In this document: positions 1 through 7,858 of the stretch, one piece after another
Layout of the letters: the number at the start of each line of letters is the position of its first letter
How positions within the stretch are numbered: position 1 is the stretch's first letter
Assembly: GCA_038147155.1 (NCBI GenBank)
Contig: JAYQTA010000012.1
Location: forward strand, 1-57,824
From: Australimonas brisbanensis
Lineage (GTDB): Bacteria; Chloroflexota; Dehalococcoidia; Lucifugimonadales; Australimonadaceae
Direction: 5' to 3'
DNA: 57,824 nt
The notes under the pieces: generated by a model
Database searches by the model: none
Told to the model about the DNA's origin: nothing
What the model saw: only the letters and a program-made list of their open reading frames with translations
Position numbers and translations under genes: made by a program

Positions 1-182
1 GGCCCCGCTCGCCCTCATTCCGGGGCCCTTCGTCCCCCGCTCCCCCCGGGCTCGCACCGGGCAGCCTGCATAGTTCGCGATTGTGTGTGGGGCGCAGCCC
101 CCAAGAACGCCGACAAGCCCGGGTGTGTCCGGGCTAGGGGGGTGCAGTGGGGGAGGGCACCTCCCCCCGCCGGGGGTTCGGC

Positions 183-240
183 ACCCGCAGGGTGCCCAGG
201 GGGTGTCCCCCTTCAGACGAGCGAGCGCATCGAGCGGGGC
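183..240 (-). repeat. Dispersed intergenic palindromic repeat, family A copy 1
   Basis: Read on the minus strand, this stretch has a CGCTCGCT-rich block, then AAGGGGGACACCCCCT, then GGGC, a small stem and GCCGAACCCCC. The same order recurs near 45930-46072 and 55468-55513. Positions 1-245 hold no convincing gene, only this repeat and other GC-rich short dyads. Confidence 0.6.
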
Positions 241-245
241 CGCGC

Positions 246-986
246 CTAGTAGTAGATGCCGCGCTGGGGGAGGATCAAAACGTCCTCCAGCACCTGGCGG
301 GGGGAGATGGTGATGGCGTTGATCAGGGCGTTGCCCACCTCCTGGACGGTGAGCATCTCTTCGCGCTCCAGCGGGGTCTCCAGCCCGTCCCAGATTGGCG
401 TGTCCACCGGGCCGATGAAGGCGTTGACCACCTTCACCCCCTTGCGGCGCACCTCGGTGGAGAGGGCGCGGGCGAAGCCGGTGACGGCGTGCTTGGAGGC
501 GGCGTAGCCGGTGGTGTGGGAGAAGGCGCGGTGCGCGGCGATGGAGGAGAGGGTCATGATGATTCCGTCCCCCCGCTCCAGCATGCCGGGCAGGACGGCG
601 CGTGTGGCGTAGACCGTGCCGTTGACGTTGATCTGCCAGAGCTCGTCCCAGTCCTCGTTGGACATCTCCTGCAACCGGACCACCTTGAACACCCCGGCGG
701 AGTTGATGAGCAGGTCCACCCCGCCCCACTTGCGCTCCACGGCCTCTACGGTGGCACGCACGGCGGCATCGTGACGCACATCGCACGCCAGCAGCATCGT
801 CGCTCCCTCGCTCGCCCCTGCGGCGACGGGGCGCAGGCGATCCACGCTGCGCCCCACCAGCGCGACGCGCGCCCCGTGGCCCAGCAGGCGGCGCGTCATC
901 TCCGCGCCGATGCCGGAGGAGGCGCCGGTGATGAGCGCGCGCTTGCCGGCGAGCAGCGCGTCGGGGCCGGAGGGGGCATCAGGCAT
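246..986 (-). CDS. SDR family NAD(P)-dependent oxidoreductase
   Basis: This 246-residue protein is a classical short-chain dehydrogenase/reductase of usual length. The dinucleotide-binding motif TGASSGIG lies at residues 20-27, NSAG at 95-98, and the catalytic residues are Asn120, Ser148, Tyr161 and Lys165 (YAASK). The ATG start has an AGGAG ribosome binding site 9 nt upstream. It is the last gene of a minus-strand set behind a Rieske ferredoxin and two 6-pyruvoyl-tetrahydropterin synthases, with 11 nt between it and the previous gene. In tetrahydrobiopterin synthesis the step after pyruvoyl-tetrahydropterin is carried out by an SDR (sepiapterin reductase), so a pterin-reducing role is a reasonable inference from position. 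Sequence alone does not prove the substrate, and a general carbonyl reductase is equally possible. Confidence 0.9.
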   Translation of the reverse strand: MPDAPSGPDALLAGKRALITGASSGIGAEMTRRLLGHGARVALVGRSVDRLRPVAAGASEGATMLLACDVRHDAAVRATVEAVERKWGGVDLLINSAGVFKVVRLQEMSNEDWDELWQINVNGTVYATRAVLPGMLERGDGIIMTLSSIAAHRAFSHTTGYAASKHAVTGFARALSTEVRRKGVKVVNAFIGPVDTPIWDGLETPLEREEMLTVQEVGNALINAITISPRQVLEDVLILPQRGIYY

Positions 987-997
987 GGGGGCGTCTC

Positions 998-1423
998 CTA
1001 GGGGGCGTTGCGGACCGGATGGACGAACCGGTTGTTGCGCGTTTCGTCCACGATGACCTGGCGCAGCAGCCCACCCAGGGGACCCTCCAGCCGCTGGAAG
1101 ACGCGCAGGGCGATGTTCTCACCCGTGGGCACCAGAGCGAGGTAGTCCTCCACGTCCCTGTTCAGGTGGCGGTGGTCGTAGATGTCCAGCACGTGGCGGC
1201 GCACCAGAGCGTCCAGTTCGTCCAGCCCCATCACCATGCCGCTGGCCCGGTCCACCGGGCCTGCCACGGTGACGGTCAGGCCGTAGTTGTGGCCGTGGCC
1301 GTTGGGGTTGGCGCACTTGCCGAAGATGCGCTGGTTCTCCGCCATGGACAGGTCATCGGCGTAGAGGCGGTGGGTGGCCGCGAAGGTGTAGTGGCGTGAG
1401 AGGTGCACCAGAGGGGCGCTCAT
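998..1423 (-). CDS. 6-pyruvoyl-tetrahydropterin synthase / QueD family protein, copy 2
   Basis: This 141-residue protein belongs to the 6-pyruvoyl-tetrahydropterin synthase (PTPS)/QueD family. The zinc ligands are His18, His43 and His45, the catalytic Cys is Cys37 in CANPNGHGHNY, and Asp83-His84 plus Glu102 (PTGEN) complete the pterin site. The start is set by a 4-nt ATGA overlap with the stop of the upstream paralogue, so the two are probably translationally coupled. A longer upstream frame exists, but it runs through the paralogue in another register and is not real. The family turns dihydroneopterin triphosphate into 6-pyruvoyl-tetrahydropterin, or into carboxy-tetrahydropterin in queuosine synthesis. 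The PNGHGHNY and GMVM context looks like the biopterin branch. It differs clearly from the neighbour copy, so the pair may have split functions. Confidence 0.88.
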   Translation of the reverse strand: MSAPLVHLSRHYTFAATHRLYADDLSMAENQRIFGKCANPNGHGHNYGLTVTVAGPVDRASGMVMGLDELDALVRRHVLDIYDHRHLNRDVEDYLALVPTGENIALRVFQRLEGPLGGLLRQVIVDETRNNRFVHPVRNAP

Positions 1424-1863
1424 GCGAGCGACTCCTGTGCGTACTGGCCGAAGAACTCGACATACAGGTCGTCGGTCTCGTACAGGCGCAGGCGCGCCAG
1501 CGTGCAGGTGCCCGGCACCTGCGTGAGCGATGCCTCGATGAGCCCCCACAACACCACGGCCAGGTTCTCCGTGGTGGGGATCGTCTCGGCGAAGTAGGGG
1601 GTGTCCAGGTTCAGGTGTCGGTGGTCGAACGCCTCCAGCACCCCGTCCACGGCATCCTTCAGGTCCACCAGGTTCACCACCATGCCGGTGACCGGGTCGG
1701 GCTCGCCCGCCACCCCCACCTCCAGGGTGTAGTTGTGACCGTGTCCGTTGGGGAGCGCGCACAGGCCGAAGACGCGCTCGTTCTCCTCCTGACTCCATTC
1801 GTCACGGTAGTAACGGTGGGAGGAGGAGAAGTCGAAGCGCCGGGAGATGAGCACGGGTGGCAT
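1420..1863 (-). CDS. 6-pyruvoyl-tetrahydropterin synthase family protein, copy 1
   Basis: This 147-residue PTPS family protein has zinc ligands His16, His41 and His43, catalytic Cys35 (CALPNGHGHNY), Asp80-His81, Glu99 in TTEN and Glu129 in YET. The stretch from GMVVNLVDLK to TPYFAE and TTENLAV is strikingly like animal PTPS, more so than typical QueD, which argues for a 6-pyruvoyl-tetrahydropterin product. Its stop codon overlaps the start of the second PTPS copy by 4 nt. The upstream gene is a small Rieske protein. GTP cyclohydrolase, the enzyme that would supply the substrate, is not in this window. The exact product (tetrahydrobiopterin or another pterin) is inference. Confidence 0.9.
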   Translation of the reverse strand: MPPVLISRRFDFSSSHRYYRDEWSQEENERVFGLCALPNGHGHNYTLEVGVAGEPDPVTGMVVNLVDLKDAVDGVLEAFDHRHLNLDTPYFAETIPTTENLAVVLWGLIEASLTQVPGTCTLARLRLYETDDLYVEFFGQYAQESLA

Positions 1864-1878
1864 GGGGAGGCTCCGGGG

Positions 1879-2238
1879 CTACGCGCGCCAGGTGGGCGGG
1901 CGCTTGATGCCGCCCACGTAGAGGGTGTCGCCCTCCACCTTGGTCTCGTAGACGGTCAGGCAATCGCCGTCGGCCTCGGTGGACAGACCCGTGTCCGCGT
2001 GGAAGCGCCACGCGTGCCAGGGGCACTCCACGATCCCGTCCTTGATGGGCCCCGCGGCGATGGGGCCGCCCTGGTGCGGGCAGATGAAGTTCAGGGCGTG
2101 GTAGCGCCCGTTCTCCTCGAAGATGGCCATGGCCTTGTTGCGCCAGCGGCCGGTGGAGGGACGGAAGTGCTTCCCCTCGCCCTGAGGGACCTCGGAGAGC
2201 TTGCAGAGGGGAACGAACGCGTCCGGGGCGTCTGCCAT
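1879..2238 (-). CDS. Rieske [2Fe-2S] domain protein
   Basis: This 119-residue protein consists of one Rieske domain with ligands Cys53-x-His55 (CPHQGG) and Cys72-x2-His75 (CPWHAW). That makes it a small soluble ferredoxin of the kind that feeds electrons to oxygenases or reductases. There is no signal peptide or membrane segment. The ATG is preceded by AGGAGG, and a TAGACT -10 box lies further upstream on the minus strand at 2267-2272. It is the first gene of the minus-strand set with two PTPS genes and an SDR. Its partner is not known; it could serve the pterin pathway next door or one of the Rieske oxygenases elsewhere in the window. Confidence 0.88.
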   Translation of the reverse strand: MADAPDAFVPLCKLSEVPQGEGKHFRPSTGRWRNKAMAIFEENGRYHALNFICPHQGGPIAAGPIKDGIVECPWHAWRFHADTGLSTEADGDCLTVYETKVEGDTLYVGGIKRPPTWRA

Positions 2239-2372
2239 GGCGCGCCTCCTGGGTGTTGCTGGGGCGAGTCTAACACGCGTGCGCGCACAGCCTAGAGGCG
2301 CGTTGGGCTATCATCGCCCGGCGCGGGCTTCCCCGCCCGCCCGACCCTCACGCAGGTAAGGAGACTCAAGCG

Positions 2373-3374
2373 ATGGCACAGCAGCGCAGGCGTCAGCCCA
2401 TCTCACGGAACCTGGCCATGGAGCTGGTGCGGGTGACCGAGGCGGCGGCGCTCTCGGGGGCCCGGCACATGGGCTTCGGCGACAAGAACCTGGTGGACGG
2501 GGCGGCGGTGGACGCCATGCGCCACACCCTGGGCGGCATCCGCATGGACGGGGTGGTGGTGATCGGCGAGGGCGAGAAGGACGAGGCGCCCATGCTGTAC
2601 GTGGGCGAGCGCATCGGCGACGGCTCCGACCCCAAGGTGGACATCGCCGTGGACCCCATCGATGGCACCACGCTGCTCTCCAAGGGCCTGCCAGGGGCCA
2701 TCGCAGCCATCGCCATGGCCGAGCAGGGCGCCATGAACGTGCCCACCGAGTTCTTCTACATGGACAAGATCGCCGTCGGCCCGGAGGCGCGCGGGGCCAT
2801 CGATATCAACGATACGGTGGAGAACAACATCCGGCGCGTCGCCAAGGCCACGGGCCTTGCGGTGGAGGAGGTGACGGTGACGGTGCTGGACCGCCCGCGC
2901 CATGCCGACCTGCTGGGGCAGATCCGCGCCACAGGCGCGCGCGTCAAGCTCATCTCCGACGGCGACGTGGCCGCCGGCATCCAGGCGGCCATGCCCGACT
3001 CCGGGGTGCAGATGCTCATGGGCATCGGCGGCAGCCCGGAGGGGGTGCTGACGGCGGCGGCGATCCGCTGCATCGGCGGGGAGATCCAGTGCAAGCCGTG
3101 GCCCCGCACCCCCGAGGAGCGGGCCGAGGCGGTGGCCAAGGGCGCGGACCCCGACCGGGTGTACTCCACCGAGGAGCTGGTGGCCGGGGACGATGTGTTC
3201 TTCTCCGCCACAGGCGCGTCCACCGGCGAACTGTTGCGCGGGGTGCGCTACTTCGCGGGTGGCGCAGAGACCGAGTCGCTGGTGATGCGCTCGCGCTCCG
3301 GCACCGTGCGCTGGGTGCGCAGCCTCCACAACTTCGGCCGCCTGAACAAGATGCGCTACTCCGACAATGGGTAA
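2373..3374 (+). CDS. glpX: Class II fructose-1,6-bisphosphatase
   Basis: This 333-residue enzyme removes the 1-phosphate of fructose 1,6-bisphosphate in gluconeogenesis, and in many bacteria also acts on sedoheptulose bisphosphate. The GlpX signatures are intact: GEGEKDEAPML at residues 65-75 and the metal/phosphate site DPIDGTT at 94-100. Length is normal for the family. The start has an AAGGAGA ribosome binding site, and a TATCAT -10-like box sits at 2309-2314. It overlaps purT downstream by 8 nt, so the two are cotranscribed. A class I aldolase, which makes its substrate in the gluconeogenic direction, lies just beyond on the opposite strand. Confidence 0.95.
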   Translation: MAQQRRRQPISRNLAMELVRVTEAAALSGARHMGFGDKNLVDGAAVDAMRHTLGGIRMDGVVVIGEGEKDEAPMLYVGERIGDGSDPKVDIAVDPIDGTTLLSKGLPGAIAAIAMAEQGAMNVPTEFFYMDKIAVGPEARGAIDINDTVENNIRRVAKATGLAVEEVTVTVLDRPRHADLLGQIRATGARVKLISDGDVAAGIQAAMPDSGVQMLMGIGGSPEGVLTAAAIRCIGGEIQCKPWPRTPEERAEAVAKGADPDRVYSTEELVAGDDVFFSATGASTGELLRGVRYFAGGAETESLVMRSRSGTVRWVRSLHNFGRLNKMRYSDNG

Positions 3375-4578
3375 GACTCCCCCTCCCCAGCCCGCGCCGG
3401 GCGCCCTGGGCACGCCGGGGGCGCCGGGCGCGGTGCGCCTGCTCCTCCTGGGCTCCGGAGAACTGGGCAAGGAGGTGGCCATCGAGGCGCAGCGATTAGG
3501 CGTAGAGGTCATCGCTGCCGACCGGTACGCGGGCGCGCCCGCCATGCAGGTGGCGCACCGCGCGCACGTGCTGAACATGCTGGACGGGGCGGCCCTGCGC
3601 GCGCTGGTGGAGGCGGAGGCCCCGCACCTGATCGTGCCGGAGGTGGAGGCCATCGCCACGCCCACCCTGCTGGAGCTGGAGGCCGAGGGCTGGCGGGTGA
3701 TTCCCACGGCACGTGCCACGCGGCTGACCATGGATAGGGAGGGCATCCGGCGCCTGGCCGCCGAGGAGTTGGGGCTGCCCACCTCGCCTTACCGGTTCGC
3801 GGGGAGCCTTGAGGAGTACCGCGAGGCGGTGGCGGCCATCGGCACCCCGTGCGTGGTCAAACCCGTGATGAGTTCCTCTGGCAAGGGGCAATCGGTGGTG
3901 CGCACACCGGAGGCGGCGGGCGGGGCGTGGGAGTACGCCCTGGCCAACGCGCGAGCGGCGGGCTCGCGCGTCATCGTGGAGGGGTTCATCCCCTTCGACT
4001 ACGAGATAACGCTCCTGACGGTGCGCCACGCGGGAGGCACGGCCTTCTGCGCGCCCATCGGCCATCTGCAGGTGGACGGGGATTACCGCGAGTCGTGGCA
4101 GCCGCAGCCCATGCGCGAGGCGGCGCTGGCCGAGGCGCAGCGCATCGCCCGCACGGTGACCGACGCGTTGGGCGGGACGGGCATCTTCGGCGTGGAGCTG
4201 TTCGTCCAGGATGAGACGGTCTACTTCTCGGAGGTCTCTCCGCGCCCACATGATACGGGCATGGTGACGCTCATCTCCCAGGACCTGTCGGAGTTCGCCC
4301 TGCACGTGCGGGCGGTGCTCGGCCTGCCGGTGCCGCCCATCACCCTGCACGGCCCATCGGCCTCCTGCGCGCTGTTGGTGTCAGGCGACTCCTCGCAGGT
4401 GCGCTTCGCGGGCCTGGCCGAGGCCTTGGCGGCGCCGGGCACCGGTCTGCGTCTGTTCGGCAAGCCGCAGGTGTCCGGGCACCGGCGCATGGGCGTGGGG
4501 CTGGCGCGCGGGGCATCGGTGGAGGAGGCGCGCGCCAAGGCCCGCACGGTGGTGGAGGCCGTGCAGCCGTTGCTCTAG
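3367..4578 (+). CDS. purT: Formate-dependent phosphoribosylglycinamide formyltransferase
   Basis: This 403-residue ATP-grasp enzyme makes formylglycinamide ribonucleotide from formate, ATP and glycinamide ribonucleotide, the folate-independent third step of purine synthesis. The N-terminal LLGSGELGKEV pre-ATP-grasp fold, the central KPVMSSSGKGQS phosphate-binding loop, VEGFIPFDYEITLLTVR and the metal-binding VSPRPHDTGMVT stretch are all recognisable PurT features. After the ATG come about 20 Pro/Gly/Ala-rich residues before the first strand, so a later start is possible, but the 8-nt overlap with glpX supports the chosen ATG. A strong hairpin terminator follows. Confidence 0.93.
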   Translation: MGKTPPPQPAPGALGTPGAPGAVRLLLLGSGELGKEVAIEAQRLGVEVIAADRYAGAPAMQVAHRAHVLNMLDGAALRALVEAEAPHLIVPEVEAIATPTLLELEAEGWRVIPTARATRLTMDREGIRRLAAEELGLPTSPYRFAGSLEEYREAVAAIGTPCVVKPVMSSSGKGQSVVRTPEAAGGAWEYALANARAAGSRVIVEGFIPFDYEITLLTVRHAGGTAFCAPIGHLQVDGDYRESWQPQPMREAALAEAQRIARTVTDALGGTGIFGVELFVQDETVYFSEVSPRPHDTGMVTLISQDLSEFALHVRAVLGLPVPPITLHGPSASCALLVSGDSSQVRFAGLAEALAAPGTGLRLFGKPQVSGHRRMGVGLARGASVEEARAKARTVVEAVQPLL

Positions 4579-4604
4579 GCCTCTCGCACCCAGCACGGGC
4601 ATGA

Positions 4605-4639
4605 AGAAGGGCCGCCCCCTCCGAGGGAGCGGCCCTTCT
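4605..4639. terminator. Bidirectional rho-independent terminator between purT and fba
   Basis: A perfect 11-bp stem, AGAAGGGCCGC (4605-4615) with GCGGCCCTTCT (4629-4639), lies between two convergent genes. It carries A-rich and T-rich flanks on the two sides and can end transcription from both. Confidence 0.8.
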
Positions 4640-4662
4640 GTGCTGAACGGGGTGTTGGGCGG

Positions 4663-5703
4663 CTAGGCGCTCGCCAACTCCTCCTCCATGGCCGAGGAGT
4701 AGGTGCCCTGACGCGCCGCGCTGGTGAGCCTGCACCGGTGGGCGAAGGCCTTCTGCGCCGCCGCCACGTTCTCCTTCTTCCCTCCCCAGGTCTTCAGGGG
4801 CAGGGCCTGCAGGCCGCGCCCGTAGGAGTAGGAGAGCTGCCAGGGGGCGCACACGCGCTCGCCCTCCTTGGCGATCGACTGCAGGTTCAGGGTGGCCTCA
4901 TCGTCCGGCTGTCCTCCGGAGAGGAACACGATGCCGGGCATGGCCGCCGGAACCGTGCGCGCGAAGACGCGCACGGTGCGCTCGGCAACCTCTGCGGTGC
5001 CCGCGCGGTTCTTGGCATCGGACCCGGAGACCGCCATGTTGGGCTTGAGCAGCATGCCCTCCAGGCTCACGCGCTGGGCCGCCAGCTGGCGGAACACCTC
5101 GCGCAGCGTGGCCTCGGTGGCCTCCTCGCACCGTTCGATGGAGTGGTCGCCGTCCATGAGCACTTCGGGCTCCACGATGGGCACCAGCCCCGCCTCCTGG
5201 GAGATGGCGGCGTAGCGGGCCAGCGCGTGGGCGTTGGTGTCGATGCAGTAGGAGGTGGGGATGCCCGCGCCGATGGTGATGACCGCGCGCCACTTGGCGA
5301 ACCGCGCGCCCAGGGCGTAGTACTCCTGCGCACGCTCGCGGAGCCCGTCCAGCCCCTCGGTCACCAGCTCACCCGGAGCGCCCGCCAGCGCCTTGGCGCC
5401 GGTGTCCACCTTGATGCCGGGGATGATGCCGCTGCGGGTCAGCACGTCCACTAGGGGTGTGCCGTCGGCGCCCTTCTGGCGCAGCGTCTCGTCGTAGAGG
5501 ATCACGCCGGACAGGTAGGCCTCCACACCGGGGGTGCGGAAGAGCATCTCGCGGTAGTCGCGCCGGTTCTCCTCGGTGTTGGCGGCGCCGATGGAGTCGA
5601 GCCTGCGCTTGATGGTGCCGGTGGACTCGTCGGCGGCCAGGATGCCCTTGGCCGGCGCCACCAGGGCCTGTGCGGTCTTGCTGAGTGCGGCGATATCCGC
5701 CAT
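4663..5703 (-). CDS. Class I fructose-bisphosphate aldolase
   Basis: This 346-residue protein cleaves or forms fructose 1,6-bisphosphate through a Schiff base. It is the animal/plant-type class I aldolase, relatively uncommon in bacteria. The Schiff-base lysine is Lys220 in LLKPNM, and other active-site residues visible are Asp27 (AADEST), Lys137 (FAKWRA), and Glu178 and Glu180 (VEPEV). Length is close to the usual 340-360. It is convergent with glpX-purT and shares their terminator. No close ribosome binding site is obvious beyond GGAG about 9 nt upstream. Confidence 0.95.
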   Translation of the reverse strand: MADIAALSKTAQALVAPAKGILAADESTGTIKRRLDSIGAANTEENRRDYREMLFRTPGVEAYLSGVILYDETLRQKGADGTPLVDVLTRSGIIPGIKVDTGAKALAGAPGELVTEGLDGLRERAQEYYALGARFAKWRAVITIGAGIPTSYCIDTNAHALARYAAISQEAGLVPIVEPEVLMDGDHSIERCEEATEATLREVFRQLAAQRVSLEGMLLKPNMAVSGSDAKNRAGTAEVAERTVRVFARTVPAAMPGIVFLSGGQPDDEATLNLQSIAKEGERVCAPWQLSYSYGRGLQALPLKTWGGKKENVAAAQKAFAHRCRLTSAARQGTYSSAMEEELASA

Positions 5704-5841
5704 GTGCTTCGCTCCTGACGAGGTCTTACGCGCGGGCCGCTCCTGGAACCGGTGCCCGTGCGAGCGCGCCTATGATACCCTCCGCCCCGCTCGTATTCCA
5801 CCGCGGCGCGCACGCGTCCGCCCTGAGAGGTCGCACCCCGT

Positions 5842-6849
5842 ATGGACTCCCTGAGTGTCGCAGTACCGGTCTTCTTTGGCACCGCCCTGGTGGTGGTGCT
5901 GGCGGGTATCGCCTTGGCCCGCTACGGTGACGAGATCGCTGAATCCACGGGCTGGGGCGCGCTGTGGGTGGGCACGGTGCTGGTGAGCATCGCCACCTCG
6001 CTGCCTGAACTCGTGACCAACATCTCGGCGGTGCTCATCGACGCCCCTGGCCTGGCCCTGGGCAACGTGTTCGGCGCCGACATGATCAACATCTTCACCA
6101 TCGCCATGGTGGCGCTGCTGTTCGGCGTGCGGAACCTGTTCGGCGACCAGCCCAAGGACACGCAGATACTGGTGCTGGTATCGGTGCTGCTGGGCGTGCT
6201 GGCGCTGGGCATCGGGCTGTGGGGCGATGTGCAAGTGGGCCCCACCAGCGTGGGCGGCCTGGTACTCATCGCCGTGTACTTCTACGGCATGAAGCGCGTG
6301 TACGACGCGGGCCGCAACTCCTCCTCGCCCACCGATCAGCCGGTGGTGGCAGACGATTTCCCCACCAAGAAGGCGTGGGTCGCCTGGGTGGGCTTCCTGG
6401 TGGCCGCGGGGGCCATCATCGCGGCGGCTCCGTTCCTGGCCAACAGCGCCGACGCCATCGCGGAGATCTCCGGCCTGGGCGCCTCCTTCATGGGCGTGCT
6501 GGCCGTGTCCATCGTCACCACGCTGCCCGAGGCCTCGGTGACCATCACCGCGGCGGTGCGCCGCTCCTACGGCCTGGTGATCGGCAACATCTACGGCTCC
6601 TGCGCCTTCAACCTGACCATCATCTTCTACGCGGATCTGTTCCACGGCGATGGCCCGCTCCTGGGCCAGATGCAGCCGGAGCACTTCGTGGCTGCGGGCT
6701 CCGCCATCGGGCTCATGTCCCTGGGTTACCTGATCATCCGCTCCTTCAAGGACAAGGCCCTGGCTCCGGCGCGACACCTGGCACTCCTGGTGCCGGTGAT
6801 CTACGTGGGCTCGCTGCTGTGGGTCTTCAACCTCTCCTCCGCCGCCTAG
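5842..6849 (+). CDS. Sodium/calcium exchanger (CaCA family) membrane protein
   Basis: This 335-residue integral membrane protein is about the length of YrbG-type cation antiporters and has roughly ten hydrophobic segments. It contains the two inverted alpha-repeats of the CaCA superfamily: ATSLPEL (51-57) with GNVFGADMIN (74-83) in the first half, and TTLPEAS with GNIYGSCAFN in the second. These carry the acidic residues that bind the exchanged cations. The usual GSN in the repeat is GAD and GSC here, so ion preference may differ from well-studied Na+/Ca2+ exchangers. It has its own GAGAGG ribosome binding site and ends at a strong terminator. Confidence 0.88.
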   Translation: MDSLSVAVPVFFGTALVVVLAGIALARYGDEIAESTGWGALWVGTVLVSIATSLPELVTNISAVLIDAPGLALGNVFGADMINIFTIAMVALLFGVRNLFGDQPKDTQILVLVSVLLGVLALGIGLWGDVQVGPTSVGGLVLIAVYFYGMKRVYDAGRNSSSPTDQPVVADDFPTKKAWVAWVGFLVAAGAIIAAAPFLANSADAIAEISGLGASFMGVLAVSIVTTLPEASVTITAAVRRSYGLVIGNIYGSCAFNLTIIFYADLFHGDGPLLGQMQPEHFVAAGSAIGLMSLGYLIIRSFKDKALAPARHLALLVPVIYVGSLLWVFNLSSAA

Positions 6850-6872
6850 CGCGGGGCTGAGCGCACTAATCG

Positions 6873-6899
6873 AGGGCGGGCCGCATCGCGGCCCGCCCT
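6873..6899 (+). terminator. Rho-independent terminator after the exchanger gene
   Basis: A perfect 12-bp GC-rich stem, AGGGCGGGCCGC (6873-6884) with GCGGCCCGCCCT (6888-6899), has a 3-nt loop ATC. It sits 23 nt after the stop codon. Confidence 0.8.
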
Positions 6900-6923
6900 T
6901 CAGCCGCCGGAAAGGGAGGGTGC

Positions 6924-7858
6924 ATGCGCTACCTCCAGCTGGGCAGAAGCAACCTGCGCGTTTCTGCCGTGAGCCTGAGCACGCGGGGCGTCGAGCGATT
7001 GCTGCGCGCCGGCATCCAGCCCACGGACCTGGCGGCGCGGTGACGCTCCGCAGCTTTGGACCGGGGCATCAACACCTTCGAAACCGCAGACCTGTACGGG
7101 CTGGGCGCGTCCGAGACGCTCCTGGGGATGGCGGTGCAGGGGTTCCGGGAGCACATCGTCATCGTGGGGCGGGCGGGTCTGGTGCGCTCGGAGACGGGCC
7201 ACCTGACGTTGAACCTGGCACCGGACTACCTGCGGGCTGCCCTGGATGCGAGCCTTCAGCGCCTGGGCACCAATTACCTGGATGTGCTGGTGGTGCATGG
7301 GCCCATCGCACCCGCCTGGCGCGAGGATATCGTCCGGGAGATGGAGCACCTGCGGGCCATGGGCAAGGTGCGCTGGTGGGGGTGGCCAATGGAGGAGAGG
7401 AGACCCTGACCGCCTTCGGGGGGCAGCCGGGCTTCGCCTGCTACCAGGAGCCGTTCAACCTGCTGGAGCCGGGTTCAGTGCCCTTCCTGGGCGCAGCCAG
7501 CCAGCGGGCGGGCGCGGGGCTCATGGCGCTGCGCCCGCTGGGCATGGGGCTGCTGTCCGGCGCCTACCGTTCCTGCCCAGACTTCCGGGCTGACCCGGTG
7601 CGCAAGGCCTACCCCTTCTTCCAGGAGCCGGAATTCAGTGGCGTGCAGCCAGGCATCGCCATGCTGCGCCGCCTGGCTTGGGTGCGGCGCATCTCGCTTG
7701 CGCAGGGGACGCTGGCCTGGGCCCTGGCGGCGGACGCGACCAGTGTGGCGGTGGGCGTGGATGATGCGGAGCAGCTGGCCGACTGCGCCAGCGCCGCCGA
7801 CCGGGTGCTCACCCAACATGAGACAGCGCGCCTCTCCGAGGCTTTCAGCCTGCGCTGA
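6924..7858 (+). pseudogene. Aldo/keto reductase, disrupted by an in-frame TGA and a frameshift
   Basis: Three pieces together resemble an aldo/keto reductase of about 310 residues. The first (from ATG 6924, ribosome binding site GGGAGG) reads MRYLQLGRSNLRVSAV, the normal N-terminus, but hits TGA at 7041-7043. The same frame resumes with ALDRGINTFETADLYG (the Asp/Tyr catalytic region) and runs to about 7380. There, one missing G in the run at 7378-7382 moves the reading to another frame, which continues to 7858 with the C-terminal half. The region between the N-terminus and DRGINTF is also poorly conserved. The last 14 bases overlap the end of the convergent ctaG gene. Sequencing error cannot be excluded for either lesion, but two lesions in one gene favour decay. 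Confidence 0.75.

Noticed and set aside
998..1798. A longer 266-residue version of the second PTPS gene
   Set aside because: The extra N-terminus is an out-of-register reading of the first PTPS gene; the ATGA overlap and homology set the start at 1423.
7041..7043. In-frame TGA in the aldo/keto reductase as a second selenocysteine codon
   Set aside because: The family has no conserved Cys there and the gene also carries a frameshift, so decay is simpler.
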